This document shows, piece after piece, positions 1 through 7,990 of a DNA stretch of 64,000 nt (positions are counted from its first letter, which is position 1; each line of letters begins with the position of its first letter). The translations under genes and the position numbers were made by a program. The notes beneath the pieces were generated by a model. The model saw nothing but the letters and a program-made list of their open reading frames with translations, searched no databases and was not told the DNA's origin. The DNA comes from Oscillospiraceae bacterium (GTDB taxonomy: Bacteria > Bacillota > Clostridia > Oscillospirales > Oscillospiraceae): positions 20,215 through 84,214 of the forward strand of contig CACYXE010000009.1 of assembly GCA_902778275.1 (NCBI GenBank). The letters are read 5' to 3'.

Positions 1-1252
1 CGCTCTCCACAGCCTTCATATAGGTGGCCTGATAGACCATCCACTTGGAGGCGAAGCCGTTGAAGGGCGGGATGCCGCTGATGGATGCGGCGCCGATCAG
101 GAACAGGACCGTGGTATGGGGCATTTTCTTGGAAAGGCCGCCCAGCTTGTCCAGATCCGTGGTGCCGGTCTCATGCAGCACAGCGCCGGCCGCAAGGAAC
201 AGCAGGCCCTTGAACAGGGTGTGGTTCATGGCGTGGTACAGGCCGGAGGAGATGCCCATGGCCGTGCACAGGCCCACCGCCGACAGCACGTAGCCGATCT
301 GGGAGATGGAGTGGAAGGCCAGCAGACGCTTGAAGTCATGCTGGGCCAAGGCCATGGTGACGCATACGAACATGCTCACCGAGCCGATGAACACCAGCCA
401 GAACTGCATGGTGCCCAGGTTCATGGTCTGGAACAGCACATAGGTCAGACGAATCAGGCCATAGACACCGGACTTGGTCAGCACGCCGGAGATCAGCAGG
501 GAGATCGAAGCGGGCGCAGCGCCATGGGCGTCGGCCGCCAGGGGATGGAAGGGTACGATGAAGGCCTTGGTGCTGAAGCCGATGAACAGCAGGGCGAAGG
601 CCACCTTGGTGGCAGTGTTCAGATTGCCGGGGATGAGTGCGGCCAGCTGTGCAAAGTTCAGCGTATGGGCCTGGGCGTAGAGGATGATCACGCCTGCCAG
701 GATACAGGTGGAACCGATGCCGCCCACCACCATGTACTTGAAGGCCGCTTCCAGCGCGCCGAAGACCTTATGGCGGAAGGCTGTCAAAGCCACCGCCGAG
801 ATGGTCATGATCTCCACCATGATGTACATGTTGAACATGTCGCCGGAGAGAATCAGACCCAGCACGCCGCCGATGAGCACCAACAGCAGGATATAGTATT
901 GCTCCTGATTATCGTCATGTGCCATATAGCGGATGCTGTAAATAACCGAGGCAAACAGAGCCAGGGTCACCACCAGGCCAAAGAACAGGCCCAGGGCGTC
1001 CACTTCCAGGGCGATGCCGATGGCATAGCCGCCGGCGGGGACGCGGTTGCCCATCCAGTAGGCGATGATCTCACCGCCCAGCATGACGGGCTGGATCAGC
1101 GCGATCATGAAGGCCAGGCTGGCGCCGGAGGCGAGCACTGCGAGGCAATGGCGCACGGGCGCTTTCCGGCCGATGGCCGCGATCAGGAAGGCGCCCAGGA
1201 ACAGCACCATGATCGCATACACCGGGAAGTGCTGATAGCTGAAAATACTCAT
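1..1252 (-). CDS. mbhH: MrpD/MbhH-like proton-translocating antiporter subunit (partial, 3' end beyond window)
   Basis: This polytopic membrane protein is homologous to the ND2/ND4/ND5 subunits of complex I and to MrpD; it should carry protons or Na+ across the membrane, coupled to the hydrogenase. The visible N-terminal 417 residues (about 490 is usual) are rich in membrane segments and contain family stretches such as LLLVLIGGVLGLILSGDMF and the antiporter-like HDFKRLLAFHSISQIGY. The start ATG (1250-1252) overlaps the stop of the MrpC gene as ATGA, which implies translational coupling. It is the last of eight antiporter genes in the mbhA-H order. The remaining hydrogenase subunits (small subunit, NuoH-like, ferredoxin-like) are not in view and are expected beyond the left edge. 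Confidence 0.88.
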   Translation of the reverse strand, partial: MSIFSYQHFPVYAIMVLFLGAFLIAAIGRKAPVRHCLAVLASGASLAFMIALIQPVMLGGEIIAYWMGNRVPAGGYAIGIALEVDALGLFFGLVVTLALFASVIYSIRYMAHDDNQEQYYILLLVLIGGVLGLILSGDMFNMYIMVEIMTISAVALTAFRHKVFGALEAAFKYMVVGGIGSTCILAGVIILYAQAHTLNFAQLAALIPGNLNTATKVAFALLFIGFSTKAFIVPFHPLAADAHGAAPASISLLISGVLTKSGVYGLIRLTYVLFQTMNLGTMQFWLVFIGSVSMFVCVTMALAQHDFKRLLAFHSISQIGYVLSAVGLCTAMGISSGLYHAMNHTLFKGLLFLAAGAVLHETGTTDLDKLGGLSKKMPHTTVLFLIGAASISGIPPFNGFASKWMVYQATYMKAVES

Positions 1253-1608
1253 CCTCTCAGCCTCCTTATCTCCCGGGTATCCAGGGTCTCATAGCTCTCC
1301 TCGAGCTTGATGACCAGGGCCAGGGTCATGGCCGTGACGCAGGCGCCGATAACGATGCTGGTCAGCGTCAGGGCCTGGGGGATGGGATCTACAAAGTAGC
1401 TGGCGGCAGTCAATTCCCCTTCGGTGAAAATGGGGGCCGTTCCGCCGGGATTGAAGCCCACCGAGATGATCAGCAGGTTCACACCGTAGTCCATGATGCA
1501 CATGCCGATCACCGTCTTGACCAGATTATACTTGACTACGATGGTGTAAATCCCCAGAACGATCAGGAAAAAGGAAGCAAGATAGTTGAATGTAATCATA
1601 ACGTCCAC
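1249..1608 (-). CDS. mbhG: MrpC/NuoK-like antiporter subunit
   Basis: A 119-residue protein with three predicted membrane helices, matching the MnhC/MrpC/NuoK family. The middle carries the family-typical GMCIMDYGVNLLIISVG and a C-terminal DPIPQALTLTSIVIG. It is expected to form part of the antiporter membrane arm, beside the MrpD-like subunit. Its stop overlaps the next start as ATGA, and only one base separates its start from the preceding MrpB-like stop. The length is normal for the family. Confidence 0.88.
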   Translation of the reverse strand: MDVMITFNYLASFFLIVLGIYTIVVKYNLVKTVIGMCIMDYGVNLLIISVGFNPGGTAPIFTEGELTAASYFVDPIPQALTLTSIVIGACVTAMTLALVIKLEESYETLDTREIRRLRG

Positions 1609-1609
1609 C

Positions 1610-2074
1610 TCACTTCAGATTGTCGATATCCTGCGGGAACAGGACACTCAGCATGCCGATGGACAACACCGTAGCGCTTGTCAACACCTCAAAGGCCACC
1701 GTCTCTCCCATCCAGAACACTGTTCCGGAACTGAAGAGTGCTCCAATATCACCATGGAAAGCAAAGACATTTTCACAGAAGCGAACACCAAAGAGAATGC
1801 CAAACATCGCCAACATAATATAGATTACCATGGAAACGCCTTCCAGTGTGCGCATGGCATCCGGAACCAAGACCTTTTTTGTCGCCTGATAACCATGGCC
1901 AAGATAAATCAGGAGCACCAAAGCTACCGTCAAGATTCCACCCTGGAAACCGCCGCCGGGAGACAGATGCCCATGCAGCATGATGTAAAACATGTAGACC
2001 AGACACAGGGGCAGAACCTTATCGCAGCCGCAGCGCTGGATCACACGCTTGACAGTCAGTTCATTGTTGTCCAC
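1610..2074 (-). CDS. mbhF: MrpB-like antiporter subunit (MnhB domain)
   Basis: A 154-residue membrane protein of the MnhB family. It contains the signature HGHLSPGGGFQGGI near residue 35, followed by hydrophobic segments. In Mrp antiporters and Mbh hydrogenases this subunit is part of the sodium-translocating module. It overlaps the end of the upstream mbhE-like gene by 14 bases, typical of a tightly coupled operon. The C-terminal FPQDIDNLK is hydrophilic. The assignment rests on the PGGGFQGG motif and on gene order. Confidence 0.88.
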   Translation of the reverse strand: MDNNELTVKRVIQRCGCDKVLPLCLVYMFYIMLHGHLSPGGGFQGGILTVALVLLIYLGHGYQATKKVLVPDAMRTLEGVSMVIYIMLAMFGILFGVRFCENVFAFHGDIGALFSSGTVFWMGETVAFEVLTSATVLSIGMLSVLFPQDIDNLK

Positions 2075-2429
2075 GTTTTCGGTCCTCCTCTTTCTCTGCC
2101 GCGGTTTTCCGCAGAAGAACAGTGACTCCCGCCACGGCAGTTACTAGTATAATGGCCTCACCCATGGTGTCATAGCCACGGAAGTCAAACACGATCGATG
2201 TGACGTCGTTGACCGCGTGGGTCTTGGCCAGGTTCTGCTGTACGATGGCCGCAGCCGCGCCATCGGCGGTGGAATCGTCATAGCTGTCAGGCTCCTGCTG
2301 CAGCTTGGCGACAGGGACCGTCGCCTTGGAGCCGTCATAGGTACGGGTGAACTTACCCATGGCAAAGCCGCCGGCCAGTACCGCTATCAGCAGCGCACCC
2401 AGACAGACCCAGGTGAGAAATTTTTTCAT
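2061..2429 (-). CDS. mbhE: MbhE-like membrane subunit (MrpA C-terminal-like)
   Basis: A 122-residue protein with an N-terminal membrane helix, a soluble middle rich in Asp/Ala/Gln, and a second helix. The sequence VTSIVFDFRGYDTMGE is the hallmark of the MbhE/MrpA C-terminal region, which in Mrp systems is fused to the large MrpA protein and in Mbh systems is a separate gene. Being a separate gene here supports an Mbh-type rather than a plain Mrp complex. It overlaps the preceding mbhD-like gene by four bases (ATGA). Confidence 0.85.
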   Translation of the reverse strand: MKKFLTWVCLGALLIAVLAGGFAMGKFTRTYDGSKATVPVAKLQQEPDSYDDSTADGAAAAIVQQNLAKTHAVNDVTSIVFDFRGYDTMGEAIILVTAVAGVTVLLRKTAAEKEEDRKRGQQ

Positions 2430-2680
2430 TTATCGTCCCCTCCCCGTATCTTTTTGAGTGTGACGATGAAGATCAGCGGCGTGAGGGCGGCGCCGACGGC
2501 GGCTTCGGAAATGGCCACGTCCGGCGCGTGCATCAGCAGAAATGCCGCCGCCGCGAAAATGCCGGTAACGCCCAGCGCGATGACCGAGGACAGGAGCTTT
2601 TCGAAGTGCACCGCGAGAATCGCGGATACGACCATGCCCAGGATCACCAGAATATCCAGGACTACTACAAGATTACTCAT
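2426..2680 (-). CDS. mbhD: MbhD-like membrane subunit (DUF4040)
   Basis: An 84-residue protein made almost entirely of three hydrophobic helices, with the DUF4040/MbhD signature HAPDVAISEAAVGAALTPL. In Mbh and Mrp complexes this segment corresponds to part of MrpA. A start at 2680 is preferred because AGGAGGG lies just upstream of it at normal spacing; an ATG seven codons earlier would place that ribosome site inside the coding sequence. It overlaps the end of the MrpG-like gene by eight bases. Confidence 0.86.
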   Translation of the reverse strand: MSNLVVVLDILVILGMVVSAILAVHFEKLLSSVIALGVTGIFAAAAFLLMHAPDVAISEAAVGAALTPLIFIVTLKKIRGGDDK

Positions 2681-3020
2681 CGAAATCCCTCCTGAAATCA
2701 TCGATCTTCATTTCCTTGTCAGGACGGACACCATGGCGATACGCGCCCTTCATAATCGCATGGGCGCCCACCGGATTGATGGTGATCACCAGCAGGCCGA
2801 TGACCACGACCTTTATGGCGGTAGCAGGGTCCTGTTTGAAGAAAATGGCATACAGCAGCGCGCCCAGGCAGACACCCACCACGCCCAGTGTGGAGGTACA
2901 GGTACTGGCCTGCATGCGGCTGAAGGTGTCCGGCATCTTATTGACGCCAATAGTACCAGCCAGGGCAAAGATCGCGCCGACGGCGATCAGCAGGTCGATC
3001 ACAATACGAAGCGCAGTCAT
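2673..3020 (-). CDS. mbhC: MrpG-like antiporter subunit
   Basis: A 115-residue member of the MnhG/MrpG family with three membrane helices. The motif KMPDTFSRMQASTCTSTLG around residues 28-46 is typical: the family carries a short amphipathic stretch ending in a conserved TLG. It is a small accessory subunit of the cation-translocating module. Its start overlaps the stop of the MrpF-like gene by four bases. Its hydrophilic tail (residues 97-115) is slightly long for the family. Confidence 0.86.
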   Translation of the reverse strand: MTALRIVIDLLIAVGAIFALAGTIGVNKMPDTFSRMQASTCTSTLGVVGVCLGALLYAIFFKQDPATAIKVVVIGLLVITINPVGAHAIMKGAYRHGVRPDKEMKIDDFRRDFDE

Positions 3021-3289
3021 CTCTTATGCCACCTCCCCGTATCCAGATAGCGGCCCACCAGCATGGTGTCGATGATGCCCAGCATGGCGCTGATGATGGC
3101 AATGTCCAGATAAATGCCGCGCCCGCTGTAGAGGGAGTAGAGCACCATGGCACAGGAGATCAGAATATCCATGTTGTCACCGGCGACCATACGATCCGCC
3201 GCCGTGGGGCCCTTGATGAGCCGGTAGAAGTGCGCAATGGCCAGAGCGCCCAGCAGGACTGCGAAAATCAAAAGATCAATCATTCCCAA
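3017..3289 (-). CDS. mbhB: MrpF-like antiporter subunit
   Basis: A 90-residue, three-helix protein of the MnhF/MrpF family. The sequence LIKGPTAADRMVAGDNMD after the first helix is the conserved family loop, whose Asp residues are thought to matter for cation movement. It overlaps the MrpE-like gene by ten bases and the MrpG-like gene by four. Length and topology are normal for the family. Confidence 0.88.
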   Translation of the reverse strand: MGMIDLLIFAVLLGALAIAHFYRLIKGPTAADRMVAGDNMDILISCAMVLYSLYSGRGIYLDIAIISAMLGIIDTMLVGRYLDTGRWHKR

Positions 3290-3801
3290 ATCCTCCTTAT
3301 GCCTCTCTCCAGATTGCCCTTGATCATCTCACCGGCCTGGTCCGGGTCGGTGGACTGCACGTCAATCCAATGGATGTAATAATACGCCTGCCCCTCCTGG
3401 TCCTCGGCGATATCCAGCGTAATGGTACCGGGAGTCAGGGTGATGGAATTGGCAAGCATGGCCTGGGCATAATCGCCCTTCAGGCCGACCGGGACCCGGA
3501 TCACCCCCGGGTCAATGTTCTTGCACCCGCCGAAGCAGCGCTTCGCCATATCCACATTGGCCTTGATCAGTTCACCCAGGAAGATGAAGACATAGGCGAT
3601 CAGGGCCCCCAGCCTTGCAGGTCTCAAAAACCAGAAGGCCTTGTCATGGATAAAGAAGCGGGCGGAGAACAGCGCCGCCGCCAGACTCACGATCGCGCCG
3701 GCCGCCAGCTCCTGGGCTGAGAAGGACCAGGTCAGCAATATCCAGAAGGCATAGCACAGCACGAAGGTGGCTAACACTGCGGGGAACTTTGTTTTTTGCA
3801 A
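3280..3801 (-). CDS. mbhA: MrpE-like antiporter subunit
   Basis: A 173-residue protein of the MnhE/MrpE family: two or three N-terminal helices followed by a soluble domain. The soluble part contains LANSITLTPGTITLDI, the family signature. It is the first gene of the antiporter block, so the order on this strand is E-F-G-MbhD-MbhE-B-C-D, the same as mbhA-H of Pyrococcus. A gap of 27 bases separates it from hypA. Confidence 0.88.
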   Translation of the reverse strand: MQKTKFPAVLATFVLCYAFWILLTWSFSAQELAAGAIVSLAAALFSARFFIHDKAFWFLRPARLGALIAYVFIFLGELIKANVDMAKRCFGGCKNIDPGVIRVPVGLKGDYAQAMLANSITLTPGTITLDIAEDQEGQAYYYIHWIDVQSTDPDQAGEMIKGNLERGIRRIWE

Positions 3802-3828
3802 GGTGGATCTCCCCTTTCCTTTCTTATC

Positions 3829-4170
3829 TCATTCAACTTTCAGACTGTCTACGTAGAATTCTCTGCCGGCGACCATCCGGATCGCGGTACTTTGACACCG
3901 GGGGCAGCAGGCCGAGCCCTTTTGCAGGGGGCCTGTATAGCCGCAGTCAAAGCATTCGAAGGCGGCGGGAACCGTTTCCAGTTCCAGCACCGCGTTCTCC
4001 GCAGCGGAGCCCTTCGCCGCAATGGGAAAGAATTCCCGGATGCAGGACGGGACCACGCCGGAATACTCGCCGATGCGAAGGCGGATCTCCAAAACCCGCC
4101 GGAACCCGCTCTTTTCCTGCTCGGATTCCACGATGCGGATGATCCCCTCCGTCAGCGCCAGCTCGTGCAT
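3829..4170 (-). CDS. hypA: HypA, hydrogenase nickel-insertion protein
   Basis: HypA delivers nickel to the large subunit of [NiFe] hydrogenases. The 113-residue protein starts with MHE, the conserved nickel-binding N-terminus (His2), and has a zinc site formed by two CxxC pairs in the middle (CFDC near residue 73 and CPRC near residue 88). It sits three bases downstream of the hydrogenase large-subunit gene, inside the structural operon, while the other hyp genes lie upstream. The usual partner hypB is not in this window. Confidence 0.93.
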   Translation of the reverse strand: MHELALTEGIIRIVESEQEKSGFRRVLEIRLRIGEYSGVVPSCIREFFPIAAKGSAAENAVLELETVPAAFECFDCGYTGPLQKGSACCPRCQSTAIRMVAGREFYVDSLKVE

Positions 4171-4173
4171 GCC

Positions 4174-5256
4174 TCAGCGGTCCAGGCAGCTGAAGCAGGG
4201 GTCGATGCTGGCGATGATGAGCCCTGCGTCGGCCACGGTGTTGCCCCGCAGCATGTGCGGCACCGTAGGCGTGTTCTTATAGCTGGGTACATGGATGGAC
4301 ACGCGGTAATTGGTCAGGCTGTTGTTGCCCACCACCATGTGGCTCAGCTGGCCGCGGGGCGCCTCGTGTCTGGCCACCACCTGGCCCTCTTTGATCTTCA
4401 CCAGCTTGTTGCCCAGGTTGATGGGTGTGGCCGGCAGATTCTCCAGGGCCTGCTGCAGGATCTTGATGCTCTCGTAGCATTCCAGCGCACGGACCACCAC
4501 GCGGGCAAAAACGTCGCCGCTGTCCACCACGGGGATGTCGAACTCGAAATCACCGTAGGAACAGTAGGGGGCGTCACGCCGCACGTCGATGTTCACGCCG
4601 GAGGCTCTTGCATGGGGACCCACAGCGCCCAGGCGGAGCGCGTCTTCCTTTGTCAGGACGCCCACGCCCTTGGTGCGCATGGCGATGGTCTTGTCGGTCA
4701 GGGCGATCTCCACGATACGGTCCAGGGGGCCCTTCAGCTTGACGCAGGCGTCCAGGATCTCCCGGCGCAAGTCGTCGCTGATATCCCGGCGGGAACCGCC
4801 GATGGTGACCATGGCGTAGTTGACACGGTTGCCGGTCATCTTCTCCAGCAGATCCATGACCAGCTCGCGCTCGTCCCAGATGTGCATGAACATGCTGTCA
4901 TGGCCGATGATGTGGCAGGCTATGCCCAGCCACAGGAAGTGGGAGTGCAGCCGCTCCAGTTCCGCGGTGATCACGCGGATATACTCGCCGCGCTTGGGCA
5001 CCTCGATACCGTTGATTGCCTCCACCGCCATGGCGTAGGTCAGCGCGTGGGAATGAGAACAGATACCGCACACACGTTCCACCAGCACAAGGGTCTGGAT
5101 GGCGTTGCGCTCGGTCGCCAGCTTCTCGATGCCGCGATGGTTATAGCCTACAAAGACCTCCGCGTCCTTGATCACCTCGCCCTCGGTATAGAGCTTGGCG
5201 TGGACCGGCTCCTCCAAGGCTGGATGGTACGGTCCGATGGGCACGATATAACTCAT
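4174..5256 (-). CDS. mbhL: Group 4 [NiFe] hydrogenase large subunit (NuoD/MbhL-like)
   Basis: Catalytic subunit that carries the NiFe(CN)2CO centre and reduces protons to H2 using ferredoxin electrons. The N-terminal nickel motif ERVCGICSHSH (Cys63, Cys66) and the C-terminal DPCFSCLDR (Cys354, Cys357) are both intact, so this is a true hydrogenase and not a complex I NuoD. The protein ends at the Arg after the second motif, with no C-terminal peptide to cleave. As known for CooH and EchE, maturation would then need no endopeptidase, and none is seen nearby. It overlaps the NuoC-like gene by four bases. Confidence 0.92.
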   Translation of the reverse strand: MSYIVPIGPYHPALEEPVHAKLYTEGEVIKDAEVFVGYNHRGIEKLATERNAIQTLVLVERVCGICSHSHALTYAMAVEAINGIEVPKRGEYIRVITAELERLHSHFLWLGIACHIIGHDSMFMHIWDERELVMDLLEKMTGNRVNYAMVTIGGSRRDISDDLRREILDACVKLKGPLDRIVEIALTDKTIAMRTKGVGVLTKEDALRLGAVGPHARASGVNIDVRRDAPYCSYGDFEFDIPVVDSGDVFARVVVRALECYESIKILQQALENLPATPINLGNKLVKIKEGQVVARHEAPRGQLSHMVVGNNSLTNYRVSIHVPSYKNTPTVPHMLRGNTVADAGLIIASIDPCFSCLDR

Positions 5257-5660
5257 TGCTCGGCCTCCTTCCTGTTCTTCTCCACCAGTTCGGACAAGGG
5301 TGTCACCATGATCTGGCCCCTGCCCTGTGTCTCCAGCATGTCTTCCGGCAGGAAGAGCCGCTTGGAGGTGTCAAGCCCCTCGAACTGAATGTTGAACAGC
5401 TCGTTGAGCTCCCGTTCGGGCCAGATTGCCGCCACATCGTAGATCTCGCCAATGGAGGGAACCGTGGTTTCCCCTACCACATGGTAGGATTCCACCGCCG
5501 GGTTCACTGCATAATCCCATGAGATGTCCATCTGGCCCTCCGTGTTGATGAAGGCGTGGATCATCACCAGGTAGCGGTTCTCCTTGCGCATTCGCTCTGC
5601 GATGGGGACGATCTGGTCCTTGCTAATGTCGATGCGTTTGTACTCCTGCAAACTGATCAC
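5253..5660 (-). CDS. mbhK: Hydrogenase subunit of the NuoC / 30-kDa family
   Basis: A 135-residue soluble subunit homologous to NuoC/EchD/MbhK, which structurally supports the large subunit. The family region near residues 77-107 (YDVAAIWPERELNELFNIQF) is clear. It is shorter than complex I NuoC and comparable to hydrogenase versions. The stop overlaps the large-subunit start as ATGA. A 36-base gap separates it from hypE upstream, so maturation genes and structural genes are probably one transcript. Confidence 0.88.
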   Translation of the reverse strand: MISLQEYKRIDISKDQIVPIAERMRKENRYLVMIHAFINTEGQMDISWDYAVNPAVESYHVVGETTVPSIGEIYDVAAIWPERELNELFNIQFEGLDTSKRLFLPEDMLETQGRGQIMVTPLSELVEKNRKEAEQ

Positions 5661-5696
5661 CTCTCATTTAGATGCGTTTTTATTTAAAAAAGTTTG

Positions 5697-6695
5697 CTAA
5701 CATATTCTGGGAAGCTGGGCGCCGCTCAGCTTCTGCAGGATCCGCCTGCCGCCCAGGGCCGTCTGCATGACCACCTTGCCCGGATAGCGGGCCGTCACGC
5801 TGCCGATGACGGCGGCGTCCTTCCCCTCCGGCAGGGCGCGCATGGCGCTTAACACGGCGTCCGCGTTCTCCCGGGGCACCACTGCCAGGAGCTTGCCCTC
5901 GTTGGCGCAGTACAGCGGGTCCAGACCCAGCATATCGCAGGCCGCCCGCACCGCGCCGTTTACGGGGATCGCCCCGTCCTGCAGCTCAATGCCGAGCGTT
6001 CCGCCCTCCACGAACTCGTTGAGGGTGGTGGCCACGCCGCCCCGGGTTGGGTCCCGCAGCACCCGTGCCCCGGCGTTCAGGGACAGGATCGCCTCCGCCA
6101 GCTTATGCAGCGGAGCGCAGTCGGATCGGATATCCCCCTGGGCCATGCCGCTTCGCGCCAGCATCACGGCGGTACCGTGGTCCCCCACGGTGCCGGAGAC
6201 GATCACCGCGTCCCCGTCCCGGATGGCTCCGGGGCTGAGCCCGGGATATTTCAATACGCCGATCCCGGCGGTGTTGATATAGATGCCGTCGCCTCTTCCC
6301 CGCTCCACCACCTTGGTGTCGCCGGTGACTACCTGCACGCCCGCGGCCTCCGCCGCATCGTGCATGGCGGCGATGATGCGCTCCAGCTCCTTCAGAGGGA
6401 AGCCCTCCTCCAAAATGAAGGCGCAGCTGAGATATTTGGGAACGCCGCCGCACATGGCGATATCGTTCACCGTTCCGCAGACAGAGAGCTTTCCGATATC
6501 TCCGCCAGGGAAAAACAGGGGGCTGACCACAAAGCTGTCTGTGGAAAACACCAGCTGCTCCCCGCCCGGCAGGACCGCGCCGTCGCCCAGCTGGCGCAGG
6601 GCCGGATTGTCCAGCGCCGGGAGAATCTTTTCTTCGATCAGCCGGGAGGTTTTCTTCCCCCCGCTGCCGTAATCCAATGTAATGATCTCGTCCAT
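5697..6695 (-). CDS. hypE: HypE, carbamoyl-cysteine dehydratase for hydrogenase cyanide ligands
   Basis: HypE dehydrates the carbamoylated C-terminal cysteine to a thiocyanate that supplies the CN ligands of the NiFe site. The 332-residue protein starts with the family ITLDYGSGGKKTSRLIEE, has the PurM-like ATP-binding DPTRGGVATTLNE, and ends LPRIC with the essential terminal cysteine. It lies two bases after hypD. Length is standard. Confidence 0.95.
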   Translation of the reverse strand: MDEIITLDYGSGGKKTSRLIEEKILPALDNPALRQLGDGAVLPGGEQLVFSTDSFVVSPLFFPGGDIGKLSVCGTVNDIAMCGGVPKYLSCAFILEEGFPLKELERIIAAMHDAAEAAGVQVVTGDTKVVERGRGDGIYINTAGIGVLKYPGLSPGAIRDGDAVIVSGTVGDHGTAVMLARSGMAQGDIRSDCAPLHKLAEAILSLNAGARVLRDPTRGGVATTLNEFVEGGTLGIELQDGAIPVNGAVRAACDMLGLDPLYCANEGKLLAVVPRENADAVLSAMRALPEGKDAAVIGSVTARYPGKVVMQTALGGRRILQKLSGAQLPRIC

Positions 6696-6697
6696 GC

Positions 6698-7768
6698 TTA
6701 CACCGTCTGATATTTATAGGCCGCCGCGCAGGCCCCTTCCGAGGACACCATACAGGGTCCCACCGGGTCCTCCGGGGTGCAGCGTGTGCCGAACAGCGGG
6801 CATTCCGCCGGGCCGTGCCGCCCGGTGATGACCTGGCCGCAGCGGCAGGCCGTTGGCCGGGGCGCGGGCAGATGCTCGACGCCGAATTTCTTTTCCGCAT
6901 CATAGGCGCTGAACTTAGCGCACAGGCCCAGGCCGCTCGCTTCGATCTGTCCAAGACCGCGCCACAAATCGGTGCGCGGTATAAAGCAGTTCGCCATGAT
7001 CCCCTGGGCCAGGGTATTGCCCGCCGCGGACACGGCGCGGGTATACTCGTTCTGCACCCGGGGCCTGCCCTCCCGGATCTGCCGCAGCAGCAGATAGATG
7101 GAAAGCAGGATATCCTCCGGCTCAAAGCCGGAGATCACCGCCGGCATCCCATATTCCGCCGGCAGGAAGGAAAAACCTTTTTCGCCGATGATGGTGGCCA
7201 CATGGCCGGGGCACAGGAAGCCCTGCACCGCAAAATCCTCCATGGCCATCAGGGCCCGCAGAGCCGGTTCCACGGTTTTCAGCATGGACCAGACGGAAAA
7301 ATTCCCCACCTGCTGTTCCTGCGCCGTCAGCACCGCAGCCGCGGTACCGGGGGCGGTGGTCTCAAAGCCCACGCCCAGGAAAACCACTTCCCGGTTCGGG
7401 TTCTGTTTTGCCAACTCCACCGCGTCCACCGGGGAGTAGACCATCTCCACCCGGGCGCCCAATGCGCGGCGCCGCTGCAGGCTGTCTCCCGGCTGACTGC
7501 CGGGGACCCGGAGCATGTCGCCGTAGGAGGCGATGATCACCTCCGGCTCCATGGCCAGATTCAGAATGGAATCGATGACCTCCGCCGGGGTAACACAGAC
7601 CGGGCAGCCCGGCCCGCTGAGCAGCTTCACCTGCTCCGGAAGCACAGACTTGATGCCCGCCTCCGCGATGGCCATGGTGTGGGTGCCGCAGACCTCCATG
7701 ATCTGCACCGGAGGCATGTCCAGCGCGTGGATGGCCCGGACCAGCTTCTGCGCGTCAAACGAGGACAT
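6698..7768 (-). CDS. hypD: HypD, Fe-S scaffold for the Fe(CN)2CO moiety
   Basis: HypD holds the iron during assembly of its CN and CO ligands, together with HypC. The 356-residue protein shows MEVCGTHTM, the GPGCPVCVTP cysteine motif, the FLGVGFETTAP segment and C-terminal cysteines expected to bind a [4Fe-4S] cluster (CRCG, CPLFG..C). It overlaps hypC by 14 bases and is followed two bases later by hypE. Confidence 0.95.
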   Translation of the reverse strand: MSSFDAQKLVRAIHALDMPPVQIMEVCGTHTMAIAEAGIKSVLPEQVKLLSGPGCPVCVTPAEVIDSILNLAMEPEVIIASYGDMLRVPGSQPGDSLQRRRALGARVEMVYSPVDAVELAKQNPNREVVFLGVGFETTAPGTAAAVLTAQEQQVGNFSVWSMLKTVEPALRALMAMEDFAVQGFLCPGHVATIIGEKGFSFLPAEYGMPAVISGFEPEDILLSIYLLLRQIREGRPRVQNEYTRAVSAAGNTLAQGIMANCFIPRTDLWRGLGQIEASGLGLCAKFSAYDAEKKFGVEHLPAPRPTACRCGQVITGRHGPAECPLFGTRCTPEDPVGPCMVSSEGACAAAYKYQTV

Positions 7769-7976
7769 CTTTCAGCTCCTCCCAGGCTTCCAGGTCTTCA
7801 CGCGCCTGCTGCTCCGGCAGGCGCTCGATGGCAAAGCCCGCGTGGACGATCACATAGTCGCCGATCTTCGGCTCGGGGATAAAATCCACCCGCACCGTGC
7901 GGCGCATGCCCATGGCCTCCCCCACAGCCTCCTTGCCGTTCACTTCGATCAATTGTAAAGGCACCGCAAGACACAT
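7755..7976 (-). CDS. hypC: HypC, hydrogenase assembly chaperone
   Basis: A 73-residue HypC/HybG-family chaperone that binds HypD and the precursor large subunit. It begins MCLAVPLQL, with the essential Cys2, and has the typical GDYVIVHAGFAIERL core. It lies 14 bases after hypF and overlaps hypD. Length is normal. Confidence 0.94.
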   Translation of the reverse strand: MCLAVPLQLIEVNGKEAVGEAMGMRRTVRVDFIPEPKIGDYVIVHAGFAIERLPEQQAREDLEAWEELKDVLV

Positions 7977-7990
7977 ATCTTATCCGTCCT

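Noticed and set aside
3796-5388. Long plus-strand frame opposite hypA, the hydrogenase large subunit and the NuoC-like gene
   Set aside because: The minus-strand proteins carry complete catalytic motifs; the plus frame is a compositional shadow.
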